Assembly: GCA_021831785.1 (NCBI GenBank)
Contig: JAKBMB010000007.1
Coordinates: 124,001-188,000 of the forward strand
Direction: 5' to 3'
DNA from: Deltaproteobacteria bacterium
GTDB taxonomy: Bacteria > Desulfobacterota > Binatia > Binatales > Binataceae
Length of the DNA stretch: 64,000 nucleotides
Below, one piece after another: positions 8,572-16,719 of this stretch; positions within the stretch are counted from its first letter, which is position 1, and each line of letters starts with the position of its first letter. A program made the position numbers and the translations under genes. The notes beneath the pieces were generated by a model. That model had not been told where the DNA came from, did not search any database, and saw nothing but the letters and a program-made list of their open reading frames with translations.

Positions 8572-8955
8572 CTACTCCGTCTCCTGCTGTTGCTTTAGCT
8601 GCTCGAGCTGGCGTCGCTGATTCTCGATCTCCTGTTGCTGTTGTTGAATCTGACCCTGGGTCTGCTGGTTTTGGACCTGTTGATTCTGTACCTCGTTGCC
8701 CACCAGGAAGCCGCCGATGGCGCCCAAGCCCGCGCCGATGGCCGCGCCGATGAGCGGGTTGCCGGTTATGGCGCCGATAACCGCCCCGGTCGCGGCACCC
8801 GCTCCGGCGCCGATCCCGGTTCCCTCCTCACGGGTGCTCAGCGACTGACCGGAGCATCCGACAAGAGCTGCAGCCATAACCGCGGCGAGCGCGACAGCAA
8901 CGATAGAACCGCACTTTCGTTTCCCGTTGCTATGAGTTTCGCAGGTGATCGCCAT
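8572..8955 (-). CDS. Glycine-zipper lipoprotein with Gln-rich coiled coil, copy 1
   Basis: A 127-residue lipoprotein. The signal ends at a lipobox with Cys (AALVGCSGQ, about residue 34). Next is a glycine zipper (GIGAGAGAATGAVIGAI, then LIGAAIGAGLGAIGGFLVG, about residues 47-82), a motif that packs small-residue helices in membranes, as in OmpA-like and SlyB/PcP-type lipoproteins. The tail is a Gln-rich coiled coil (QNQQ and QQQQ runs, RRQLEQLKQQQETE). It is a tandem paralogue of 9135-9518, about 180 bases upstream on the same strand. Likely an outer-membrane lipoprotein with a structural or stress role, by analogy only. Confidence 0.75.
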   Translation of the reverse strand: MAITCETHSNGKRKCGSIVAVALAAVMAAALVGCSGQSLSTREEGTGIGAGAGAATGAVIGAITGNPLIGAAIGAGLGAIGGFLVGNEVQNQQVQNQQTQGQIQQQQQEIENQRRQLEQLKQQQETE

Positions 8956-9134
8956 AGATGACCTCCAAGCCGGTTTCTCGACCCGTTGTGCGTCAGCCCC
9001 GTTGCAGCCGACGCCGATCGGGTCGGCTGACTGCGTGCCGGCCAGAAGATGCTTGCTGTTGATGCCTATTCACGCAGCCAGAGAAGTTCCCCCTTAAGCG
9101 GAACTGGTTTCGCGGGGGGTCGCCTCGACCGTCG

Positions 9135-9518
9135 CTACTCGGTCTCGCTCTGCTGCTTTAGCTGCTCCAGTTGCTGGCGTTGGCGCTGGATTTCTTGCTG
9201 TTGCTGCTGGATCTGGCCTTGCGTCTGTTGGTTTTGCGCCTGTTGATTCTGCACCGCGTTGCCAACCAGGAAGCCGCCCACTGTGCCCAGACCCGCACCG
9301 ATGACCGTGCCGATCAGCGGATTGCCGGTTATCGCACCGATCACCGCGCCGGTGGCCGCCCCGCCCCCGGCGCCGATAGCGGTGCCCTCTTCACGCGTTG
9401 TCAACGGCTGCCCGGAGCAGCCGGCTAGGCCCAGAGCAATGGTCACTGCCACGACCAACGCCGCCAATCGACGGCTTGAAACCGTCATGTCCAATCGAGA
9501 TACTTTAACCGTTTTCAT
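9135..9518 (-). CDS. Glycine-zipper lipoprotein with Gln-rich coiled coil, copy 2
   Basis: A 127-residue protein, the same length as the downstream paralogue and nearly the same sequence from the lipobox (GLAGCSGQPLTTREEGTAIG) to the end (QLEQLKQQSETE). The signal peptides differ. The zipper shows GAGGGAATGAVIGAITG and LIGTVIGAGLGTVGGFL, and the coiled coil is again built from QNQQ and QQQQ units. A recent tandem duplication with divergence only in the leader is the simplest reading. The start faces the divergent HpaB-family gene at 9846 across a 327-base control region. Confidence 0.75.
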   Translation of the reverse strand: MKTVKVSRLDMTVSSRRLAALVVAVTIALGLAGCSGQPLTTREEGTAIGAGGGAATGAVIGAITGNPLIGTVIGAGLGTVGGFLVGNAVQNQQAQNQQTQGQIQQQQQEIQRQRQQLEQLKQQSETE

Positions 9519-9845
9519 AGCGCCAACTCCGAACCGAGAGCTGACAAACCACAGAACTCGTGCCCGCCTCGCGAGAAGCCGGCCGGCGCAACGCCGCTGG
9601 CAGCATAGCCGCTTCCCTCAAAGGCTCTGCAATCGCCATAATAATAATTGACTGTACGATGTGTCTTGTCGTCTTGTTCGCAGCAAGAATCTAAACCGAA
9701 CACGCCTCAAGGTCAAGTGAAGAGTTTTAATCTGCTTATCACAAGCGTATGCTGGCAGGTTTGACGCGTATACTGTTACGGCGCCGTTCTATGGACAGAC
9801 GCACCGGCTTAGCCGAACCGGACCTCCACAGGTTTAAGGAGCGGT
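9519..9845. promoter_or_regulatory. Divergent control region
   Basis: This spacer separates two divergent genes and is locally AT-rich (for example AATAATAATTGAC near 9640). TATACT at 9769-9774 could serve as a -10 for the rightward gene, but the base run 17 bp upstream is a poor -35. No gene is supported. AAGGAG at 9837-9842 is the probable ribosome binding site for the HpaB-family protein. Confidence 0.4.
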
Positions 9846-11279
9846 ATGATGGGGCTTAGAAGCGAGTCGCAGTATAAAGAGTCATTGCGCGACGGGCGGG
9901 CGGTTTATTTCCGCGGCGAAAAAGTGGATGACGTGACCGTTCATCCCGTAATGAAGGTCGCGGTTGATCACGGCGCGATCGATTACCGCATGGCGGAGGA
10001 GGAACACTTCCGAGCGCTTGCAGTGGTGGCTGACAACGGCGCCGAATACAGCCGCTACTATCATCTGCCGCGCGGCGCGGGCGATTTGTCCGCCCGCAGC
10101 CGATTAATCGCCTCCTCGACGCGCGAGGGAGCCACCTTGGTTGTCCTAGTCAAGGAAATCGGCACCGACGCCCTGTTTGCTCTGCATCTGCTCGGCGCGG
10201 AGATGGCGGCCAGGGGCAAGCCCGAGTATCTGGCTCGGGTCGAAAAGTTTCACCGCTATTGCCGCGACAACGATCTAGCGCTCGCCGTGGCCCAGACCGA
10301 CGTCAAAGGAGACCGCGCGCTTGCGCCGAGCGCGCAGGCCGACCCCGACTCTTACCTAAGAATTGTGGAGGAGCAGCCAGGCGGGATCGTGGTGCGTGGC
10401 GCCAAGGTTCACACTTCCGTCTCGGTCAACAGCAACGAGCTTATCGTACTGCCGACGCGCGCCATGAGAGCGGATGAGAAGGCCTACGCGGTCGCCTTCG
10501 CGCTGCCGGTGGCCAGCGCGGGGCTTAAGCTCATCAGCAGTGCCCACGGCAGCGCGCCCAAGGACGCCTTCGAGCATCCGATAAGCGCGCGGCACAAAAT
10601 GATGGAAACGCTTACGGTGTTCGACGATGTGTTCGTACCCGACGAGCGAATCTTCCTCAAAGGCGAAGCCGAGTTCGCCGGCCCCTTGGCGCTCAACTTC
10701 GTGCGCTTCCATCGCTTCACGGCGGTGTCCTATAAACTGCCGCTGCTGGAGTTGCTGGCCGGCTCGGCGTACGCAATCGCCGAGGCCAATGGTATTCTTA
10801 GGGCCTCGCACGTGCGCGACAAGCTTACCTATCTGGCCGCCTACCATACGACGGTGCGCGGCCTCATCGAGCAAGCTGCCGCCTCGTGCTCGCTCGAGCA
10901 CGGACTTGCGGTGCCGAACACGCTGCTCACCAACGTGGCCAAGTATCACTTCGCGCACAACTATCATCAGGCGGTGCAAATCGTACAAGACCTCGCCGGC
11001 GGCCTTTTGGTCACCGCCCCGGCGACGGAAGACCTCAAAAGCGAGGCCACGCGCGCCTACGTGCTCAAGTATCTTGGCGGCGCTAAGGGAGTCGACGCCG
11101 AGCAGCGCTTGCGCCTGCTCAACCTGATAAGCGATTTAACCGCCTCCGACTTCGGCGGCTACCAGGAAGTCCTGGCGGTGCACGCGGAGGGCGGCTTCGA
11201 AGCGGAAAAGCTCCAGGCTTACCGCGAATACGACTTCAAGCCGGCTGCCGCCTACGCGCGCCGACTGGCCGGCCTCTAA
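9846..11279 (+). CDS. HpaB-family flavoprotein (4-hydroxyphenylacetate hydroxylase / 4-hydroxybutyryl-CoA dehydratase fold)
   Basis: A 477-residue protein across the whole HpaB/AbfD family length. It opens with RSESQYKESLRDGRAVYFRG, the usual family N-terminus, and has the flavin-fold core (VQTDVKGDR-like AVAQTDVKGDRALAPSAQAD, then VVRGAKVHTSVSVNSNELIV) and the C-terminal helical part HQAVQIVQDLAGGLLVTAP. 4-Hydroxybutyryl-CoA dehydratase binds a [4Fe-4S] cluster through three Cys and one His. The matching places here read TLVVLVKEIG and NVAKYHF, with no Cys, so a radical dehydratase is unlikely. A FADH2-using hydroxylase or an isomerase is more likely. No flavin reductase (HpaC) is adjacent. 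It stands alone. Confidence 0.8.
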   Translation: MMGLRSESQYKESLRDGRAVYFRGEKVDDVTVHPVMKVAVDHGAIDYRMAEEEHFRALAVVADNGAEYSRYYHLPRGAGDLSARSRLIASSTREGATLVVLVKEIGTDALFALHLLGAEMAARGKPEYLARVEKFHRYCRDNDLALAVAQTDVKGDRALAPSAQADPDSYLRIVEEQPGGIVVRGAKVHTSVSVNSNELIVLPTRAMRADEKAYAVAFALPVASAGLKLISSAHGSAPKDAFEHPISARHKMMETLTVFDDVFVPDERIFLKGEAEFAGPLALNFVRFHRFTAVSYKLPLLELLAGSAYAIAEANGILRASHVRDKLTYLAAYHTTVRGLIEQAAASCSLEHGLAVPNTLLTNVAKYHFAHNYHQAVQIVQDLAGGLLVTAPATEDLKSEATRAYVLKYLGGAKGVDAEQRLRLLNLISDLTASDFGGYQEVLAVHAEGGFEAEKLQAYREYDFKPAAAYARRLAGL

Positions 11280-11397
11280 CTATCTGAACCAAGCGTTTGT
11301 CGCGGCGCGGGCAGCCACGCATCGGCGCGCAAATGCGCCATCGGCCGACCGGCGGCGCTCGAACAGCGCACCGGCCGTGGGACCGAAAAAATCGACC

Positions 11398-11446
11398 GGC
11401 CGCTTACAATTATCGGCTGGCCGCTTAGAATAATGGAAAGCGGCCG
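11398..11446. promoter_or_regulatory. Repeated GGCCGCTTA motif upstream of zwf
   Basis: GGCCGCTTA occurs at 11398-11406 and 11419-11427, two helical turns (21 bp) apart, followed by an inverted near-copy in AAGCGGCCGCTAA around 11438-11450. This lies 110-160 bases upstream of the zwf start, in an otherwise empty 279-base spacer. The phasing suggests a regulator binding site for the zwf-opcA-pgl operon. It is inferred only from the pattern. Confidence 0.35.
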
Positions 11447-11558
11447 CTAAACGCGACCCTCAAATAACCGGCGTCACGCCGATGCATACGATCGCGGCTT
11501 GACGCGACGCTCCGGCCAACGAAATCGGCAGGCCCGGGCAGCAGAAGAGGCCCTCAGG

Positions 11559-13106
11559 ATGGCTGACAATCAGACGGAAAATCCACTTACCGTGGGGCTG
11601 GAGAAAACGCTTCATCCGCAGCCGTGCACGCTGGTCATCTTCGGCGCGTCGGGTGATCTTTCGGGGCGCAAGCTGCTGCCGGCGCTGTACAACCTTGCGC
11701 TCGACGGCCTGTTGCCGACCGGGTTTGCGGTGGTGGGCTTTGCCCGCTCCGAGATGGCCGATCACGAATTTCGCGCGTTTGCCGCGGAAGGCGTGCAGAA
11801 GTTTTCGCGCCGCAGGTACGACGCCACGTACTGGCAGGACTTCGAGCGCGCGTTGTTTTACCGGACAGCTTCGTTCCAAGACGCGAAATCCTACGCGGCG
11901 CTTAAGGCCGCGCTCGAACAGATCGAGTCGCAGCGGGCCACGCTCGGCAATCGAATCTTCTACCTGGCGATTCCGCCGACGATGATCGGCTTATGCGTCA
12001 GGCAGCTTCAGGCAGCGGGGCTGATATACCCCGCCAACCAGAAGGAGCACTTCTCGCGCATCATCGTGGAAAAACCGCTCGGGCGGGACCTGGAGACGGC
12101 GCGCAAGCTCAATGACGAACTGGCCCAGGCCTTCAACGAAAGCCAGATTTATCGCATCGATCATTACCTCGGCAAAGAGACGGTGCAGAACATTTTGGTG
12201 ATGCGGTTCGGAAACTCAATCTTCGAGCCGCTATGGGACCAGAGGAACATCGACCACGTACAGATCACTGTGGCCGAAGAGGAAGGCATCGGCACGCGCG
12301 CGGGGTATTACGAAGAGGCGGGCGCGCTGCGCGATATCGTGCAAAACCACATCTTGCAGCTCGTATGCATGACCGCGATGGAGCCGCCCTACCAGATGAC
12401 CGCGGAAGTTATTCGCAGCCACAAGCTGGAGGTCTTGCGCTGTTTGCGTCCGATGGAAGAGCAGGACTTCCAGCGCTACGTGGTGCGCGCGCAATACGCG
12501 GCCGGCTATTGCCGCGGGGTCGAGGTGCCCGGCTATCGCAACGAGAAGGGGGTTAGGCCCGACTCCACGACCGAAACTTACGTCGCCCTGCGCGTATTCG
12601 TCGACAACTGGCGCTGGGCCAACGTTCCGTTCTACCTGCGCACGGGAAAGCGTCTGGCCAAGCGCGCCACCGAGATTACCGTGCAGTACAAGCACGTGCC
12701 GCGCGTGCTGTTCAACGTTGACGCCGCTAATCCGCTGGAGCCCAACGCGCTTTCGCTGCGGATTCAGCCCGACGAGGGCGTCTCGCTGCGCATCTCGGCC
12801 AAGCTGCCGGGACCGAAGGTGCGCATCTATCCGGTGAAGATGGATTTCCGCTACGGTAGTACCTTCGGCGAGCAGGCTTCGCCCGAGGCCTACGAACGGC
12901 TGTTGCTCGACGTGATGGCCGGCGACGCGACGCTGTTTATGCGCCGCGACGAGGTCGAAGCCGCCTGGCAATGGGCCGGCTCGATTCAACAAGGCTGGGC
13001 GCGCAACCCGGTCAAATGGCTGCCCGAGTATAAAGCCGGCACCTGGGGGCCCGTCGAGGGCGACCGGCTCATCGAGGGCGACGGCCGCAAATGGAGGACC
13101 CTATGA
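11559..13106 (+). CDS. zwf: Glucose-6-phosphate 1-dehydrogenase
   Basis: A 515-residue enzyme from the ATG at 11559 (the frame is open to 11499 but the family begins near here). It oxidises glucose 6-phosphate to 6-phosphogluconolactone with NAD(P)+. It shows the nucleotide-binding loop IFGASGDLSGRKLLPALYNL near residue 28 and the active-site signature RIDHYLGKETVQN (His base and Lys). The C-terminal tail ...VEGDRLIEGDGRKWRTL is normal. The stop overlaps the opcA start as ATGA, so translation is coupled. First gene of a zwf-opcA-pgl operon, with glk close by. Confidence 0.97.
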   Translation: MADNQTENPLTVGLEKTLHPQPCTLVIFGASGDLSGRKLLPALYNLALDGLLPTGFAVVGFARSEMADHEFRAFAAEGVQKFSRRRYDATYWQDFERALFYRTASFQDAKSYAALKAALEQIESQRATLGNRIFYLAIPPTMIGLCVRQLQAAGLIYPANQKEHFSRIIVEKPLGRDLETARKLNDELAQAFNESQIYRIDHYLGKETVQNILVMRFGNSIFEPLWDQRNIDHVQITVAEEEGIGTRAGYYEEAGALRDIVQNHILQLVCMTAMEPPYQMTAEVIRSHKLEVLRCLRPMEEQDFQRYVVRAQYAAGYCRGVEVPGYRNEKGVRPDSTTETYVALRVFVDNWRWANVPFYLRTGKRLAKRATEITVQYKHVPRVLFNVDAANPLEPNALSLRIQPDEGVSLRISAKLPGPKVRIYPVKMDFRYGSTFGEQASPEAYERLLLDVMAGDATLFMRRDEVEAAWQWAGSIQQGWARNPVKWLPEYKAGTWGPVEGDRLIEGDGRKWRTL

Positions 13107-14221
13107 GCGCCGCTGCGATGCAGCCGCCCGGTTCCCATCCGCCGCGCAAGGTGGCGATCGAAGCCCTTGAAGGCGAGTTGGTCAAGCTCTGGCGCCATCC
13201 CGAACAGGCCGAGGAGATTCGGTCGCACGCGACCCGCGCCTGCATGTCGAACCTGATCATCCATTGCGCCGGCGAGGGCGGGCCCCAGGACATCGACCGA
13301 ACGCTTATTGAGATCGTGCGCTTTCATCCGTGCCGCGTCCTGCTTCTGCTTGAGCAGGGCGACAGAAGCTCGCCGGAGCCCGAGACCTTCATTTCGGCCC
13401 ATGTCGATTCCTCGCAGCAGGTCTTCAGCGAGCAAGTCACGTTGAAGACCAACGAGGCCGGACTAGAGCGTCTGCCCTCGATCGTGCGGCCGCTTATCTT
13501 GGGCGATCTGCCGACCTCGCTCTGGTGGAGCAGCGGGCTTTCAATGCCGTTGGCGCAGGTCTGGTTCCAGGAATTGAGCGAGATGGTCGACCAGATGATT
13601 TACGACAGCTTCATCTGGCGCGACCCTCGGCAGGGGATAGTCGCCGTCACCGACTGGCTCTGTTCCGCACAGGCCGAGCGCTCCGTGGCCGACCTGGCCT
13701 GGCGGCGCCTTAGGCCGTGGCGCAGGATAATCGCGCAGGCGCTGGATCCGGCCGCGGTGCCGGGTGCCCTGCGCACGATAAGCGAAGTGACGATCGAGCA
13801 CGGTCCTCATGCCCTGCCTCAGGCTTGGCTCCTGGCGGGCTGGATGGCGCAGCGCCTGGGATGGCGCCCGCAGGCGGGAAAGGTGACGCCCGCCACCGAG
13901 ATTAGCTGGAGCTTCGAGACGCCGACGGGACCGATAAACGTGACCTGCCGCAGGCTTGAGCAGCGGGAATACGAGCTGATCAGCGCTACGATCGCCTGGC
14001 GCCAAGGCACAAAGACGGCCAAGGCCCGGTTCGCCCGTCCGGACGATAAGCGCTTGAGCGTCACTTACGAGGGTATCGAGCACCCAAGCCGCGTGATGGC
14101 CGTGCCGCAGCGAACCGCGGGCGAGACCATAGCGCGCCAGCTACCGGATTTCGGACGCGACCCGATGTTTGATAAAACGCTCGCCTTGGCGCGGGGGATG
14201 GCCCTGGCGATGGAAGGATGA
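13103..14221 (+). CDS. opcA: Glucose-6-phosphate dehydrogenase assembly protein OpcA
   Basis: A 372-residue protein. The ATG at 13103 overlaps the zwf stop (ATGA) and has GGAGG five bases upstream, so it is preferred to the in-frame ATG at 13091. Recognisable OpcA features are RACMSNLIIHC, the strand RFHPCRVLLLLEQGD, LGDLPTSLWWSSGLSMP and the long C-terminal domain with WLLAGWMAQRLGW. In cyanobacteria OpcA binds and activates G6PDH under redox control, and in actinobacteria it sits in the same operon. Gene order here supports that role. It is less usual in Gram-negative lineages outside cyanobacteria. Confidence 0.9.
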   Translation: MSAAAMQPPGSHPPRKVAIEALEGELVKLWRHPEQAEEIRSHATRACMSNLIIHCAGEGGPQDIDRTLIEIVRFHPCRVLLLLEQGDRSSPEPETFISAHVDSSQQVFSEQVTLKTNEAGLERLPSIVRPLILGDLPTSLWWSSGLSMPLAQVWFQELSEMVDQMIYDSFIWRDPRQGIVAVTDWLCSAQAERSVADLAWRRLRPWRRIIAQALDPAAVPGALRTISEVTIEHGPHALPQAWLLAGWMAQRLGWRPQAGKVTPATEISWSFETPTGPINVTCRRLEQREYELISATIAWRQGTKTAKARFARPDDKRLSVTYEGIEHPSRVMAVPQRTAGETIARQLPDFGRDPMFDKTLALARGMALAMEG

Positions 14222-14991
14222 GTCCGCAGCGCGGTGAAATAAAGGTAGTCGCCGATGCGACGGAATTGGCGGCCGCCGCCGCCGAGGAATTCACGCGGGC
14301 GGCGCAGGCCGCGATCAGCGCGCGCGGACGCTTCGCGGTCGCGCTTTCCGGCGGCTCAACGCCCCGTCCGATGTACGAAATGCTGGCGCAAGCGCCGTAT
14401 CGCGAGCGCGTCGACTGGCAGCGGGTCGAGTTCTTCTGGGGAGACGAACGCGCGGTTCCCCCCGATCATCCGGATTCGAACTTCAGGATGGCAAACGAGG
14501 CATTGATCGCCAAGCTCGCCTTGAGCCCCGAACGAGTTCATCGGATAAAGGCCGAGCGCGCCAACCTCGATGGCGCCGCACGCGATTATCAGGACGAGAT
14601 CGCCCGCGCGTTGGGCGAGCCGCCGAACCTCGACCTGGCGCTTCAAGGCCTGGGCCCCGACGGCCATACGGCTTCGCTCTTTCCTTACACCGAGGCGCTT
14701 AACGAAACGGCGCGCTGGGTGGCGCCGAACTATGTGCCGCGCCTCAAAGCGCATCGCGTGACGATGACGTTTGGGCTTTTAAATCGAGCGGCCTTGGTGA
14801 TTTTTCTGGTCGCGGGCGCCGACAAGGCCGCGCCTTTGGCGCAAGTCCTGGAGGGATCGGAGGATCCGCAGCGGCTGCCTGCTCAACTAATACGGCCGCT
14901 CAACGGCCGTCTGCTCTGGCTGGCAAACCGCGAGGCGGTTTCCCGCCTCCGCCACCCGCCCGTGTGCGTATCTGCCGGCGGCCAGGGGTAG
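14218..14991 (+). CDS. pgl: 6-phosphogluconolactonase
   Basis: A 257-residue lactonase of the DevB/NagB-like family, hydrolysing 6-phosphogluconolactone, the zwf product. Signatures are the phosphate loop FAVALSGGSTPRPMYEMLA, VEFFWGDERAVPPDHPDSNF and LALQGLGPDGHTASLFP, which carries the catalytic His. It starts with an ATGA overlap on the opcA stop. The last ten or so residues (PPVCVSAGGQG) are not conserved. Third gene of the operon. Confidence 0.96.
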   Translation: MSPQRGEIKVVADATELAAAAAEEFTRAAQAAISARGRFAVALSGGSTPRPMYEMLAQAPYRERVDWQRVEFFWGDERAVPPDHPDSNFRMANEALIAKLALSPERVHRIKAERANLDGAARDYQDEIARALGEPPNLDLALQGLGPDGHTASLFPYTEALNETARWVAPNYVPRLKAHRVTMTFGLLNRAALVIFLVAGADKAAPLAQVLEGSEDPQRLPAQLIRPLNGRLLWLANREAVSRLRHPPVCVSAGGQG

Positions 14992-15195
14992 GGTGTTCGA
15001 CGAAACGGGGCAAATCGATCGTGAGGCGCCCGCTGCGGCGCCGCAAGAAGCGCTGGTTGAAACTTGGGCGAGTTCATCCACTCGCTAATATAGAGTGACT
15101 TGCGCATCTCGCTAAGGCAACGTAGGAAAAGGTGTGACGACGACGCCTGCGGCGGCGATGCACGCAATGGCGGGGCGCAGGCGCGCAGGTAAGCC

Positions 15196-16191
15196 TTGGT
15201 GCCACAGATGTTCTTGGCGGGCGATATCGGAGGCACCAAGACGTTGATCGCCGCGTTCGACGGCGATGAGCAGCGTCTGAGCGTCGTCCGCGAACAGGAG
15301 TTCCATAGCGCGCAGCATTCGTCGCTGGCGGAAATCGTCGCCGACTTTTTGCGTTCGGGGCCCCGGCTAGAGCTTAGCGCGGCGTGCTTCGGCGTTGCCG
15401 GGATGGTGGTGGGCGGCCGGTGTCGCACGACTAATTTGCCCTGGGAACTGGATGCGGCCGAACTTGCGCGTGCCGCCGGGTTACCGAAAGTCAAGCTGCT
15501 CAATGACCTGGAGGCCATGGCGCTTGGAATGCTTTGTCTCAGGCCCGCGGAGTTCGAGTGCCTGAACGAGACCGGGCCGGCGCCGAACGCCGGGAACCTC
15601 GCCGTGATCGCCGCCGGAACCGGGCTGGGCGAAGCGGTGCTTTACTGGGACGGACAGCATTACCGTCCGATCGCCTCGGAGGGCGGGCACGCCGATTTCG
15701 CTCCGCGCACGGAGTTGGAAATCGAATTGCTGCGGTACCTGCGGGGGATGTTCGGGGAGCACGTAAGCTATGAGCGCGTGCTGTCGGGCCCCGGGATTCA
15801 CAACATATATCGCTTTCTGCGCGACGGCGGCTACGCGCCCGAGCCGCGATGGCTAGCGGCAGGACTCAAGCAGAGCGCGGACCCCAGCGCGCTGATTTCG
15901 CATGCGGGACTTGCCGGAAAGGACGAGCTATGCCGGCAAACCCTTGAGCTTTTTGCCACACTCTACGGCGCTGAGGCGGGGAACCTGGCGCTGCGCTGTC
16001 TGGCGACACACGTTTACCTTGGCGGGGGCATCGCTCCCAAGCTTAAAAGCGTGCTCGCGGACGGCAGCTTCATGCGCGGTTTCCTCGGCAAGGGACGCCT
16101 CGCGGGCTTGCTTAAGGGCGTCGCAGTCCGTCTGTCGCTCAACCAACGCGCGGCACTCCTCGGCGCGGCGCACTGTGCCGCTCGGCTATAA
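15196..16191 (+). CDS. glk: Glucokinase
   Basis: A 331-residue ROK/Glk-type kinase that phosphorylates glucose with ATP to feed zwf. It begins with the ATP loop LAGDIGGTKTLIAAFDG, followed by CFGVAGMVVGGRCRTTNLPW, the sugar-binding LLNDLEAMALG (Asp base), VIAAGTGLGEAVLYW and EGGHADFAPR. The start is ambiguous: TTG 15196, GTG 15199 or ATG 15208; AGGTAAG upstream favours the first two. It follows pgl after a 204-base gap and may have its own promoter. Confidence 0.93.
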   Translation: MVPQMFLAGDIGGTKTLIAAFDGDEQRLSVVREQEFHSAQHSSLAEIVADFLRSGPRLELSAACFGVAGMVVGGRCRTTNLPWELDAAELARAAGLPKVKLLNDLEAMALGMLCLRPAEFECLNETGPAPNAGNLAVIAAGTGLGEAVLYWDGQHYRPIASEGGHADFAPRTELEIELLRYLRGMFGEHVSYERVLSGPGIHNIYRFLRDGGYAPEPRWLAAGLKQSADPSALISHAGLAGKDELCRQTLELFATLYGAEAGNLALRCLATHVYLGGGIAPKLKSVLADGSFMRGFLGKGRLAGLLKGVAVRLSLNQRAALLGAAHCAARL

Positions 16192-16230
16192 GTCCCGCCG
16201 GTCCATGCGCCGGACGATCGAGTTCGCCGC

Positions 16231-16719
16231 TTATTCCTGGTCGAGGTAGAACCGCTCCTGGTCTTGGTTATAGCCGAACAACTCGGCGAAGCGTCCCCAG
16301 TTGACGATGGTGGAGAAAAGGCTCTCCGGGTCTTCGTTAGGCAGCAGCATAGCCAGGTGCGAAAGCACGATCTCGCGCTCGAGCGAGTGGTCTTCCTGGC
16401 CGCGCAAAAGCCGCACCAGGTAGCTGAACAGGCCGAGTTCCTTCAGGCGCTTGCGCAGCAGCGCCTTGCGCTGGTTGATGTCGCTTTCGATGAATTGCTT
16501 GCCGAGCGGCTCAAGCACAATATCTCCACTTGGGGTGGCGACAAAGCCCAAGACCTCAGCCGCTTTCATCACGTTGAGCATGTCGCTCAGCGGATAATTC
16601 AGATCGTGCGCCAACCGATAGCCGTCCTCGTTGCCGCCGCGCGCTTCGAGCAGCTCCAAAAGGCCGATCACTTGAGTTATGCCGCTCTGGGGAATCGGAT
16701 TGATCTCCCCAACTACCAT
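16231..16719 (-). CDS. Stand-alone AAA-associated C-terminal domain protein of a NitT/TauT-type transporter
   Basis: A 162-residue protein matching the AAA-associated domain normally fused to the C-terminus of nitrate/sulfonate/taurine ABC ATPases (Pfam AAA_assoc_C). Landmarks: GLLELLEARGGNEDGYRLAHDL, DMLNVMKAAEVLGFV, LGKQFIESDINQRKALLRKRL and LFSTIVNWGRFAELFGYNQD. The first two helices look winged-helix-like. The start is the ATG at 16717-16719, overlapping the ATPase stop by one base (TGATG), so the fused architecture has been split into two coupled cistrons. The frame is open further upstream inside the ATPase gene, but that part is a shadow. It converges with glk. Confidence 0.75.
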   Translation of the reverse strand: MVVGEINPIPQSGITQVIGLLELLEARGGNEDGYRLAHDLNYPLSDMLNVMKAAEVLGFVATPSGDIVLEPLGKQFIESDINQRKALLRKRLKELGLFSYLVRLLRGQEDHSLEREIVLSHLAMLLPNEDPESLFSTIVNWGRFAELFGYNQDQERFYLDQE

